10,027 nucleotides of DNA from Planctomycetota bacterium (GCA_030607345.1 JAUWKC010000026.1:1-10027); one strand, 5' to 3'. Shown: positions 1 to 7,027, counted from the stretch's first letter. A program made the numbers and translations. The notes: generated by a model not told the origin, from the letters alone.

Positions 1-1158
1 CGCTGGTGGCAGCAGGCGCAGACCCGCGAGGACACGCGTAAACTTGCACTGATTTTTTGCACGGGCCAATACACCGGACACACCAGGGGAACCTACACGT
101 TCCATCCCACCTCGAAGCAGTGGTTCAAGGATGAGTTCGAGCCTTTCGCCAATTCAGATTTCAAAATTCTCATCTTCGAAGCCCTCAGGGGCAGTTCCTG
201 CGTTTACAAAACGAGGATAGGCAGTCTCGGTACTAAGGACAATCGCTGGCAGGACGACTGGGTTGACCCGCTGGCCGAGCTTACCAAACTCGCCCATGCT
301 GACGGTATGAAGATATTCGCCAGCATGAGGTTCATCGGCCCGCAATACCCGATGAACCGTTCGCCGATTGCCTGGGCGCCGAATTATTGGAAACACCCCG
401 AATTGACCATGCGCAATAAGGACGGCGTTGCCATCACCAATTTGAGCCTCGCCTATCCAGAGGTCCGCAAATACTGGCTCAGCCTTTTGCGAGAGACGCT
501 GGATTACGGTACCGACGGAGTCCAGCTCCACCTCAATCGCAGCGAACCTTATGTATTCTACGAGGAGCCGGTGGTCAGAGCCTTTGAGAAAAAATATGGC
601 CAGGACCCGCGAAAACTCTCCGTCGAGGACCCCCGCTGGGTGGCTCACTCAGCAGGCTACCTTACCCAATTCATTGGCGAAGTGCGCGCACTGGTTGACG
701 AAAAGCCAGGCCGCCAACTCGGTGTAACTATCTCAGGTCGAAAGAGTGGAAGTCCGGCTCACTACGAAGAGAACCATTGCGACGTGGAGAGGTGGATTCG
801 CGAGGGTCTTGTGAACTACATCATGGCAACTCCGCACCTGCATCCGGCCCTGATAAAGAAATGGCGCAAGCTCGGGGGCGACAGCATCCACCTCTGGCCT
901 GACCTGATGCCGCGGAAGCAGACGGCCGCCAGTTACGCCAGGACTGCGAAGATGTACTACAAAGCAGGAGCCGACGGCCTCTGCTTATGGGACGGCGAAC
1001 GTAGAACTGCCAGGGTCAGCGAGTGGGCCGCCGTCCAGAGACTCGGGCACGTCAAGCTGCTGGATAGCATCATCGAACAGGGCCCTTCGTATTACAGGGC
1101 CGTAGCTCTCAAGTACCTCGGCGGCTTTGACGTGGAGTGGTCCTTCAAGGATGGCTGA
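1..1158 (+). CDS. Glycoside-hydrolase-like TIM-barrel protein (GHL10/DUF187-like), 5' truncated by window edge
   Basis: The frame is open from base 1 to a TGA at 1156-1158, giving 385 residues with no plausible start near the left edge. The gene therefore begins upstream, and the first in-frame ATG (307) is internal. The layout fits a (beta/alpha)8 barrel: a strand with FKILIFEA (residues 54-61), then DGMKIFASMRF (101-111), then LSLAYPEVRKYWL (148-160), followed by DYGTDGVQLHLNR (168-180). The phrase 'x-YPEVRxYWL...YgtDGVqL' and the later KKYGQDPR (197-204) are typical of family-10-like glycosyl hydrolases. A strand with GLVNYIMATPH (269-279) and a final ADGLCLWD (324-331) close the barrel. 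Acidic residues at strand ends (D172, E188, E189, D331) could be catalytic, but I cannot assign them. The substrate is unknown and is inferred to be a polysaccharide. Codons in this gene favour C/G endings more than those of the next gene. Confidence 0.8.
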   Translation, partial: RWWQQAQTREDTRKLALIFCTGQYTGHTRGTYTFHPTSKQWFKDEFEPFANSDFKILIFEALRGSSCVYKTRIGSLGTKDNRWQDDWVDPLAELTKLAHADGMKIFASMRFIGPQYPMNRSPIAWAPNYWKHPELTMRNKDGVAITNLSLAYPEVRKYWLSLLRETLDYGTDGVQLHLNRSEPYVFYEEPVVRAFEKKYGQDPRKLSVEDPRWVAHSAGYLTQFIGEVRALVDEKPGRQLGVTISGRKSGSPAHYEENHCDVERWIREGLVNYIMATPHLHPALIKKWRKLGGDSIHLWPDLMPRKQTAASYARTAKMYYKAGADGLCLWDGERRTARVSEWAAVQRLGHVKLLDSIIEQGPSYYRAVALKYLGGFDVEWSFKDG

Positions 1159-1208
1159 GCCGAACTTTGTTGAGCCATTCGAAAGGACTGAATTATGTTT
1201 TTTGAGCG

Positions 1209-1318
1209 TTTACCCCATTAGAGGCTCATTGCATTTGCGTGAAGTTGAAATGGTTTATAAATATATGTTGATTTGAGGAAACAAAAAATGTTTTGTTGTA
1301 AGCCTCTAACGGGGTGAA
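1209..1318. repeat. Long imperfect inverted repeat, REP/MITE-like, in the intergenic gap
   Basis: The left arm ACCCCATTAGAGGCT (1212-1226) and right arm AGCCTCTAACGGGGT (1301-1315) are reverse complements at 14 of 15 positions, with a single A/C mismatch at 1217/1310. A further G-U and two A-U pairs extend the stem outward to 1209/1318. About 74 AT-rich bases separate the arms. There is no T-run after the right arm, so this is not a normal terminator. Outward-facing ends spelling 'CTAAyGGGGT' resemble REP sequences mobilised by REP-associated tyrosine transposases; that comparison is from memory. No transposase gene is present in the window and I see no clear target-site duplication. Weak promoter-like text (TTGCGT 1235-1240, TATAAA 1256-1261, spacer 15) lies in the loop. 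Confidence 0.75.
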
Positions 1319-1364
1319 ATGGGAAATGTCAGGTAATAGTAAGTTCAGTAATGCTTATCGGTTT

Positions 1365-1370
1365 GGAGGT
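1365..1370 (+). promoter_or_regulatory. Shine-Dalgarno GGAGGT that decides the start of the first Calx-beta gene
   Basis: GGAGGT lies 11 bases before the ATG at 1382 and 8 bases before an in-frame TTG at 1379. It is only 2 bases before the in-frame GTG at 1373, which is too close to be used well. ATG 1382 (or TTG 1379) is therefore preferred over GTG 1373. Confidence 0.7.
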
Positions 1371-1381
1371 GCGTGGTATTG

Positions 1382-2662
1382 ATGCTTGAAAGGCTTTGTT
1401 GTTTAGTTTTTATTTTTTTGGCTGCCTGTCCATCTTTCGGGACAGAGTTGGAGGTTGGTTTTGCTATCGGTTCCGGTAGGGGTTTTGAAGGGCGGCTTGG
1501 TGTTGATATTCCTGTTCGACTGTCGAAGGCTTGTAAAGAAGCTGTTACTGTTGCCTATAAGGTTGCAGGCGGAACCGCGGTCAGGGGGGAGGATTATCAA
1601 CTGGCTGACGGCGCGGTTCGTTTTGAACCCGGCCAGACGAATAAGAGTATCGAATTAGTGATAATCTCGGATGCTGTTTCGGACAATAACGAGACGGTCG
1701 TTGTTGAACTTGGCGATACAGTCAACGCAAAGCTGGGTGTTAAGAATCGCTATACGTTTACGATATTGGAGGCGGAGGGTTTGCATCTTAAGGTGGATTT
1801 CGGTCTTCCGGTGTGGTCCGGTTCGGATTCGCTTACCAACAGCGATGAGCCCGTACCGAATACCGTCAAGCAGGGGTGGACCCCGTGGGTTTCGCCTCGC
1901 TGGGCGGACATGTACGACCATGGTGGAGTGCAGTTGGAAGATGTTGGAGGGACGGGAATAAACATGTCGATGACGACGGTTCGCGGCGGTCATATGACGC
2001 TCAAGGTTTGTGGATTGCGCAGCGGGCTTGCGGGCGGTTTTGGCCCACTCGGTAAGCCGATGTATGAACCGCTGTGCAACAGTTGGGTCTATAACTGTGA
2101 CTGGCCCGATACTCCGTGGGGTGATATTATCGTTGCGATGTACAACCTTCCTGCGGGCCAGTACGTTTTGAAAAGTTATCACAACCACTTTTATTGCAAG
2201 AGGGTATCGGGCACGGACGAACCGACGATTATTGACTGCACCGAAATACGGGACCCTCAGCCTCCGATGCCTTCGATTAAGGCTCTGTCGCTGGATGAAG
2301 TGCTCAAGCGTTATGAAGGAGTTGAGCGATGGCATAATGCCAGGCGCGAGATGGTCAATGCCCAGCCTGAGTACTGGGACTACCACGGCCAGGAAGATTA
2401 CCCGGCGAACCGTCCGCTGGGACGTATCGGCAGCGGTGCGGTCGAGACTCTCAAGGCCGCAACGAACGTTCCGTGTCAGCAGGTAACGAGCGATGAGGAG
2501 CTTGTGCCGTCAGTGATGAAGTTCCAGACCGACGGTTCGGCGGTTTATGTGGTGTATGAGGCGGGCTGTTGTATTGCCGATGGTGTTCGTCGGTCGCGCA
2601 ACGAAGGGGGACGAGCGATTCTCAATGCCTTTGAATTAAAGCTGACCAGGAAACCAAGATGA
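1382..2662 (+). CDS. Secreted Calx-beta domain protein, probable lipoprotein, with an unassigned C-terminal module
   Basis: 426 residues from ATG 1382. The N-terminus MLER followed by a hydrophobic run ends in LAAC (13-16), which fits a lipobox with Cys16, so a lipid-anchored envelope protein is likely. Residues about 30-132 form one Calx-beta domain: VRLSKACKEAVTVAYKVAGG, then RGEDYQLADGAVRFEPGQTN, then SDNNETVVVEL. These are the usual 'gtA..G.DY...G.l.F.pGq' and 'E..E...v.L' signatures of this Ca2+-binding beta sandwich. From about 136 to 275 there is a Trp/Gly/Asn-rich module (KVDFG, GW.PW, DMYDHGG, GGTGINMSMTT, YNLPAGQYVLKSYHNHF). I recall similar text in planctomycete secreted proteins but cannot name a family. 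Residues 300-426 include an acidic/aromatic linker (WDYHGQEDYP) and a closing beta segment ending AILNAFELKL. It lies 64 bases upstream of another Calx-beta gene and is probably co-transcribed with it. Function is unknown; adhesion or carbohydrate binding is a guess. Confidence 0.85.
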   Translation: MLERLCCLVFIFLAACPSFGTELEVGFAIGSGRGFEGRLGVDIPVRLSKACKEAVTVAYKVAGGTAVRGEDYQLADGAVRFEPGQTNKSIELVIISDAVSDNNETVVVELGDTVNAKLGVKNRYTFTILEAEGLHLKVDFGLPVWSGSDSLTNSDEPVPNTVKQGWTPWVSPRWADMYDHGGVQLEDVGGTGINMSMTTVRGGHMTLKVCGLRSGLAGGFGPLGKPMYEPLCNSWVYNCDWPDTPWGDIIVAMYNLPAGQYVLKSYHNHFYCKRVSGTDEPTIIDCTEIRDPQPPMPSIKALSLDEVLKRYEGVERWHNARREMVNAQPEYWDYHGQEDYPANRPLGRIGSGAVETLKAATNVPCQQVTSDEELVPSVMKFQTDGSAVYVVYEAGCCIADGVRRSRNEGGRAILNAFELKLTRKPR

Positions 2663-2726
2663 GGCGGCGGTTAGGAATGCGTTAATGTTTTCGGTTTGGA
2701 GTAAACTTTTAACATAGGAGTCACAA

Positions 2727-4802
2727 ATGGTAAAGTCTGAAAAGGTGTTGGTATATCTTGTAGCGTTAATCAATCTTCTTCTTATATCGAGCGTATCGGC
2801 TGAACTGGTCGATGATTTTGATGGTCCGCAGAAGGGAAGCTGGGCTCCGGCTCGCTGGTGGTACGGCAGAGATTGTGCCACCAGGGGTAAATTCATTGTA
2901 AACGACAATGAAGGCCCCAAGCTGGATATAGCATTTTCGAGAGGCCGGCGTGCAAAAGAGATAGTTGCAGCAGGTGGACTGGTAGTTGAAGTTGAAGTCG
3001 TGCGGGTAAGAGGCAGTGCCGCGATATGTATCGGGTCGAAGGAGTTCGAAAAAAACGGTATCGCGGTTGTGGTTCAGGCAGAGCAGAGCAAAGACAAAGA
3101 CAAAATCTACATTAACGGCGAGGCAACTGCGATAGGTACCGAGTACAGACCAGGCCGGAAGGTTCGAATCGAGCTTAATACACGGGAGCTGGAAAAGGGT
3201 TCGCCGGCCTCGGTCAGCGTGTATTTTGACGACGTGGAAGTCGCCGAGCAGAGTTTTCAGTTGCAGAAATCCCCGCAGGCATTTTACCTGGCAGCTCGTG
3301 GCGGACAGGCAATCTTCGATAACCTGGTGCTGCGAACTGCAAGGCCACAGTTCGAGTTCGCACAACCATCGTCATCAGCCGACGAACAAACGTCGCAGGT
3401 TCTTGTCGACGTTCTCTTGAAAAACGCCCTGACTCAGCGGAGTTATTCGGTTGGCTATTCGGTTTCGAGCAGGACTGCTCAGCACGGAGGTGATTATGTA
3501 TTGGACGGGGGAACTTTGACTTTCGCACCGGGCGAAGCCCAAAAGACAATAGTCTTGAAAGTCAATTCCGACAGTGCTGCAGAGGCCGACGAGGTCGTCG
3601 AGTTGATGTTAAAAGACCCGACGGGCGGCGCCGAACTTGGTGGGCAGGTCTCTTATCGCCATACTATTATCGGTGAATTTCCACTTGTGAATTTCGAGGA
3701 CCCCAGCCTTGTTGTGGCTGAGAACGCCAGCGACGTGCACGTAAATGTCGTGCTGTCGCATCCGTGCGAGCGTCGGGTGCTCGTTGGGTACGAACTGCTC
3801 GACGGAACGGCCAAAGCGGGCCAGGACCTTCGCGTCCCGGCAGGTCAACTCGTGTTCGAGCCTGGACAACGCTCCAAGTCCGTTACGATTGACGTTATTG
3901 ATGACAGTGCCAGTGAGAATTCGATAAATGAGACGGCATTCGTTCGACTTTCCGCTGCGAACAACTGCGCTCTCGGCGACAACGGCAAACTGAAGGTCGA
4001 GATAATTGATAACGAACCGTGGATTGAATTCGACGGAAGTATGTGGATATGCGGCGAAGGTAAGCATAAGAAAATTAAGGGCAAGACTATTTTATCGATA
4101 AATGATAAGGGCCAACTGGAATGGGTGTCGACTTATGGTGACATACTGTATGCAAAACTTCCAGCCAAGAGCGTCGGTAAGGTCGGCGAGGTGGCTGAGT
4201 ATGGATGGCTCTATAAAGGACAGGGTAATGCCACGGGTTCTTATGTTGAGAATATCTGTGAGCGTTACGGCTCGGGGGACCTGAGGCTTGCGATGCTGGA
4301 CCTCGGTGACAAATCGATGTCGTTGGAGAAACAATACACTCGAAATGACAAAATATTTTGCGGAAGCAAAGGTTACCAGGCAAGGCTGTCGCCGCACGTT
4401 CCGACCGACGAGCGGGCGGACAAATGGGCGATACGAGTAAATCCCGACGGTGACAACTGTCATAGCCCTGTTGACTGGGGCGGCTGCTGGGGTTTTGCGA
4501 CATACTATAACGGACATGGCGTGCCGGTGGGCGAGTTTACCCCTATGATTATAACGCTTGCACGGACGGCTGAGGATACGGTGGAATTTTCCGTTACTAT
4601 GAATAATGAAAAGCATACGATGGTCGATAAGGACAAATTCCCAATCTCGCACAACAAAAAGAAGATGGAAAGCCTTTACGGCGAGGGCAGCTTTAAGGTC
4701 GTTGTGGTTGAGGATTATCAGCCGAAGAAGACCGATGTGATGGCGATTTATTTTGCCAACCAGAGGCCTTACGATTTGATAACTTTCGCCCCGCTGAAAT
4801 AG
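2727..4802 (+). CDS. Secreted multidomain protein: N-terminal beta sandwich, two Calx-beta repeats, unassigned C-terminal domain
   Basis: 691 residues. The ATG at 2727 has an AGGAG Shine-Dalgarno at 2716-2720, 6 bases away. Residues 1-25 are a signal peptide (KSEK, hydrophobic LVYLVALINLLLI, cleavage after VSA25), so the protein is exported. Residues about 27-205 begin LVDDFDG and end AIFDNLVL, the pattern of a concanavalin-like (LamG/DUF1080-type) beta sandwich that often binds sugars. Residues about 207-315 and 318-430 are two Calx-beta repeats, with GGDYVLDGGTLTFAPGE plus EVVELML, and LLDGTAKAGQDL plus LVFEPGQRSKSVTI plus ETAFVRL. Residues about 432-691 form a 260-residue C-terminal region with cysteines at 442, 511, 545, 578 and 587 and aromatic/Gly-rich stretches (DWGGCWGFATYYNGHG). 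I do not recognise it; it looks beta-rich. No transmembrane anchor, LPXTG or PEP-CTERM tail is visible at the C-terminus. A secreted, Ca2+-stabilised carbohydrate-binding or degrading role is inferred only. Confidence 0.88.
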   Translation: MVKSEKVLVYLVALINLLLISSVSAELVDDFDGPQKGSWAPARWWYGRDCATRGKFIVNDNEGPKLDIAFSRGRRAKEIVAAGGLVVEVEVVRVRGSAAICIGSKEFEKNGIAVVVQAEQSKDKDKIYINGEATAIGTEYRPGRKVRIELNTRELEKGSPASVSVYFDDVEVAEQSFQLQKSPQAFYLAARGGQAIFDNLVLRTARPQFEFAQPSSSADEQTSQVLVDVLLKNALTQRSYSVGYSVSSRTAQHGGDYVLDGGTLTFAPGEAQKTIVLKVNSDSAAEADEVVELMLKDPTGGAELGGQVSYRHTIIGEFPLVNFEDPSLVVAENASDVHVNVVLSHPCERRVLVGYELLDGTAKAGQDLRVPAGQLVFEPGQRSKSVTIDVIDDSASENSINETAFVRLSAANNCALGDNGKLKVEIIDNEPWIEFDGSMWICGEGKHKKIKGKTILSINDKGQLEWVSTYGDILYAKLPAKSVGKVGEVAEYGWLYKGQGNATGSYVENICERYGSGDLRLAMLDLGDKSMSLEKQYTRNDKIFCGSKGYQARLSPHVPTDERADKWAIRVNPDGDNCHSPVDWGGCWGFATYYNGHGVPVGEFTPMIITLARTAEDTVEFSVTMNNEKHTMVDKDKFPISHNKKKMESLYGEGSFKVVVVEDYQPKKTDVMAIYFANQRPYDLITFAPLK

Positions 4803-4904
4803 TTCTTCGGCCGGGATAGTCCCCGCCACAGAATTGTTTCCGCCTGACATATCCGGATTTGGATTGGCAGGTACTGGTGCGGCACTTTTTGAAAGGGCGA
4901 GACG

Positions 4905-5591
4905 ATGGCGCAAGGAACGGATTCATCGCAGAAGCGAAAAGCCAAGCTAAGTGTGGCAGAGATATTGGTGTTGGTGGCCGTTGTGCTGATTGCGTATTTA
5001 TTTTTGCGGCCTCAAATAAACAGGCCCAGGCCGTTGCCGCCTCGGCTGGTGTGCGGGACCAATATCAGGGGGATTGCGAATGCACTCTATGTTTACGCGA
5101 GCGAGGATGAGCAGAATCAGCTGCCGCCGGGCGATAAATGGTGCGACCTTCTGATAGGCCGGGATTATACATCGCCAAAACAGTTTGTGTGCAAGAGTTC
5201 GGGCGCGGTTGAGGGTGAATCATCTTATGCCATCAACAAGTACCTTGCCGACAAGAGCGTGGGCGCTGCGGCGGACGATGTAGTTCTGGTGTTTGAGACA
5301 GACTTTGGGGTGGACCCGAACGGCCGGAGCGAGCCTGCCGGCAACCGTATATGTTACAAGATGCGTAATGACCTCCGCCCCCCGAAAAGAACGGTCTACA
5401 AGTATCGTTGGAACTTAGCCGGCGGAGCGGAAATGCTGAGCACGAGAAATCACGACGGCAAAGGCTGTAACGTGGGTTTTGTCGATGCGCATGTCGAGTG
5501 GGTGGAAGCAGCGGATTTGCCGAAGCTGAAATTCAAACCGGACCCGAACGAGTTCGACCGGGCATACGAGAGCTATTCTCTGACCAACTAG
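4905..5591 (+). CDS. Single-helix membrane protein resembling DUF1559 / H-X9-DG pseudopilin-like proteins
   Basis: 228 residues from ATG 4905, with only a weak purine-rich ribosome site (GAAAGGG, 4891-4897). A basic N-terminus (QKRKAK) precedes one hydrophobic helix (about 16-35, SVAEILVLVAVVLIAYLFL). The helix resembles the type IV pilin N-domain and has Glu19 at the position of pilin Glu5. However, the Gly that prepilin peptidase needs at -1 is Lys14. After the helix comes CGTNIRGIANALYVYASE (50-67), matching the 'C..NlkqI..AL..Y..e' block of planctomycete DUF1559 proteins. Near the C-terminus is RNHDGKGCNVGFVDAHVEWV (181-200), a variant of the H-X9-DG motif with ten residues between His and Asp and with DA in place of DG. 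These families are abundant in planctomycetes and their role is poorly known. The bulk of the protein should be periplasmic. It follows the second Calx-beta gene by 102 bases on the same strand. Confidence 0.85.
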   Translation: MAQGTDSSQKRKAKLSVAEILVLVAVVLIAYLFLRPQINRPRPLPPRLVCGTNIRGIANALYVYASEDEQNQLPPGDKWCDLLIGRDYTSPKQFVCKSSGAVEGESSYAINKYLADKSVGAAADDVVLVFETDFGVDPNGRSEPAGNRICYKMRNDLRPPKRTVYKYRWNLAGGAEMLSTRNHDGKGCNVGFVDAHVEWVEAADLPKLKFKPDPNEFDRAYESYSLTN

Positions 5592-5714
5592 GCGGCAGGT
5601 TACAGAACAGATTGAGCAGGATAGCGGCTTGTGCTTTATGGACGTGAATAGTAGAGGCAGTTGCCTGTGGTTGTGTGCAAATGTTCGAAAAAGGGGCTGT
5701 GGTAGAGGAATTCT

Positions 5715-5743
5715 TTGAAAGCTCGTGGCCAATTGTGTAAAAT
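5715..5743 (+). promoter_or_regulatory. Sigma70-type promoter for argJ
   Basis: A -35 box TTGAAA (5715-5720) and a -10 box TAAAAT (5738-5743) each match 5 of 6 consensus bases. The spacer is exactly 17 bases, and a TG lies two bases before the -10 box. Transcription would begin near 5750, giving a leader of about 44 bases to the argJ ATG at 5794. The in-frame GTG at 5725 falls inside the promoter and so cannot be the start if this promoter is used. Confidence 0.65.
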
Positions 5744-5793
5744 TAGCGGTCGGGCACAGAGAGAATTATGGTTTTTTGAGAGTTCAAACTCGA

Positions 5794-7002
5794 ATGTCAG
5801 CTAATAATACTGTTACGTCGGCGAAGGGATTTCTGGCGGCGGGGATTCATTGCGGCATTAAAGAATCCGGCAAGGCGGACCTGGGCATAATTGCCTGTCC
5901 GATGGGTGCGAAGGCGGCGGCGGTATTCACTACGAACAAGGTTGTCGCTGCTTCGGTGACCGTCTCGAAAAGGCATGTGAAAAGCCCTTTAATCAATGGG
6001 GTCATCGTTAACTCCGGCAGCGCCAACGCCTGCACGGGCGAGCAGGGGGTGAGCAACGCAGTAAAAATGTGCGCGGAAACCGCTAAACAGCTTGACGTTG
6101 CCGACCCACACCGCGTCCTGGTTGCTTCAACGGGCATTATCGGCGAGCAGGTTCCAATCCAAAAAATAACGGCGGGCATTTCAAAGGCGGCAGGTAGGCT
6201 TTCGGATTCGGCCAGGTCGGGCCTGGATTTTGCCAAGGCGATAATGACGACGGATACGAGACCGAAACAGGCGGTCCGCGAAATCGTAATATCCGGCAAA
6301 AATGTGACGATAGCCGGCGCGGTCAAAGGGGCTGGTATGATTGCTCCGAATATGGCGACAATGCTGTGCTTTATTACTACGGATGTGGCTATAAGAAGGC
6401 CTTTGCTTGTGAAGTCTTTGAAAGATGCCGTTGGCGATTCCTTCAACAAGCTGACGGTTGACGGGCATCAGAGCACGAACGATACGGCGATAATTCTTGC
6501 ATCGGGACAGGCCGGCAATCGCCCGATAGTTGGTCAGTGTCCGCGGTACAAGAGATTCGCCGGGGCGTTAGCTGATTTGTGTGATGATTTGGCTCGGCAG
6601 ATGGCGCTGGACGCCGAGGGGGCGACGCGGATGTTCAGGGTTGTTGTGACGGGCGCGGCGACAAAGGCCGAGGCGGCAAAGGCTGCACGGGCGGTGGCTG
6701 ATTATCCGCTGGTGAAATGCGCGGTGAACGGGGGCGATGCGAACTGGGGGAGAATCATCTGTGCGGTGGGCTCGTCGGGCGTGAGGCTGAATGCAGGTAA
6801 GCTTAGCTGCAAGCTGGACAATTTGACGGTTTTCAAGAATGGCAGGCCGCGGAAGTTCGACGCCAAGAAGGCAAGCAGGATTATCAGCCGGACCGAACAT
6901 ACCATAACCGTGGATTTAGGGGTCGGCAAAGGCGCCGACTTTTGCCGCGGCTGCGACCTGAGCAGAGAATATGTGGCGATAAACGCCGACTACCACACAT
7001 AA
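5794..7002 (+). CDS. argJ: Bifunctional ornithine acetyltransferase / N-acetylglutamate synthase (ArgJ)
   Basis: 402 residues from ATG 5794, the usual length for this family. ArgJ transfers the acetyl group from N-acetylornithine to glutamate, and in bifunctional forms also acetylates glutamate with acetyl-CoA, in the cyclic arginine pathway in the cytoplasm. Family landmarks are clear: VIVNSGSANACTG (70-82), ASTGIIGEQVP (111-121), and the self-cleavage segment KGAGMIAPNMATML (178-191). Thr189 is the expected N-terminal nucleophile of the beta chain, and the precursor should split between Ala188 and Thr189. TVDGHQSTNDT (221-231) corresponds to the commoner 'VDGDTSTND' block. NWGRIICAVGSSG (317-329) and the C-terminal AINADYHT are also typical. 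No other arg genes are in the window, so mono- or bifunctional activity cannot be inferred from neighbours. The frame is open back to GTG 5725, but the promoter at 5715-5743 supports ATG 5794, although the ribosome site before it (GAGAG) is weak. Confidence 0.96.
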   Translation: MSANNTVTSAKGFLAAGIHCGIKESGKADLGIIACPMGAKAAAVFTTNKVVAASVTVSKRHVKSPLINGVIVNSGSANACTGEQGVSNAVKMCAETAKQLDVADPHRVLVASTGIIGEQVPIQKITAGISKAAGRLSDSARSGLDFAKAIMTTDTRPKQAVREIVISGKNVTIAGAVKGAGMIAPNMATMLCFITTDVAIRRPLLVKSLKDAVGDSFNKLTVDGHQSTNDTAIILASGQAGNRPIVGQCPRYKRFAGALADLCDDLARQMALDAEGATRMFRVVVTGAATKAEAAKAARAVADYPLVKCAVNGGDANWGRIICAVGSSGVRLNAGKLSCKLDNLTVFKNGRPRKFDAKKASRIISRTEHTITVDLGVGKGADFCRGCDLSREYVAINADYHT

Positions 7003-7027
7003 GCAGGCAGTTCACTGCAGAAAACAT

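Noticed and set aside
1373..1381. GTG 1373 as start of the first Calx-beta gene
   Set aside because: The Shine-Dalgarno GGAGGT ends only 2 bases before it; ATG 1382 or TTG 1379 is better spaced.
1655..2386. 243-codon open frame on the minus strand
   Set aside because: It lies wholly inside the Calx-beta gene on the opposite strand, is rich in Arg/His in the manner of an antisense shadow, and shows no family motifs or ribosome site.
2687..2715. Possible promoter just before the gene at 2727 (TAACAT at 2710-2715)
   Set aside because: There is no acceptable -35 box, and transcription would begin almost at the Shine-Dalgarno. Read-through from the upstream Calx-beta gene is simpler.
4851..4858. 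Palindrome ATCCGGAT before the pseudopilin-like gene
   Set aside because: An 8-base palindrome is expected by chance at this scale, and no second copy or promoter box was seen nearby.
4803..4904. Possible terminator GGGA-TAG-TCCC after the second Calx-beta gene
   Set aside because: A 4 bp stem with a 3-base loop and no U-tract does not meet the pattern of a rho-independent terminator.
4092..4913. 273-codon open frame on the minus strand
   Set aside because: It is antisense to the C-terminal domain of the second Calx-beta protein, with low-complexity shadow composition and no recognisable domain. The + strand frame has a signal peptide and known domains.
5655..5666. Short hairpin AGGC-AGTT-GCCT in the gap before argJ
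   Set aside because: The stem is only 4-5 bp with no following T-run, too weak to call a terminator or regulatory element.
5847..6449. 200-codon open frame on the minus strand inside argJ
   Set aside because: It is the antisense shadow of argJ, whose motifs are unmistakable on the + strand.
7007..7018. Hairpin GCAG-TTCA-CTGC just after argJ
   Set aside because: A 4 bp stem followed by AG and an A-run, without a T-run on the + strand, does not make a convincing terminator.
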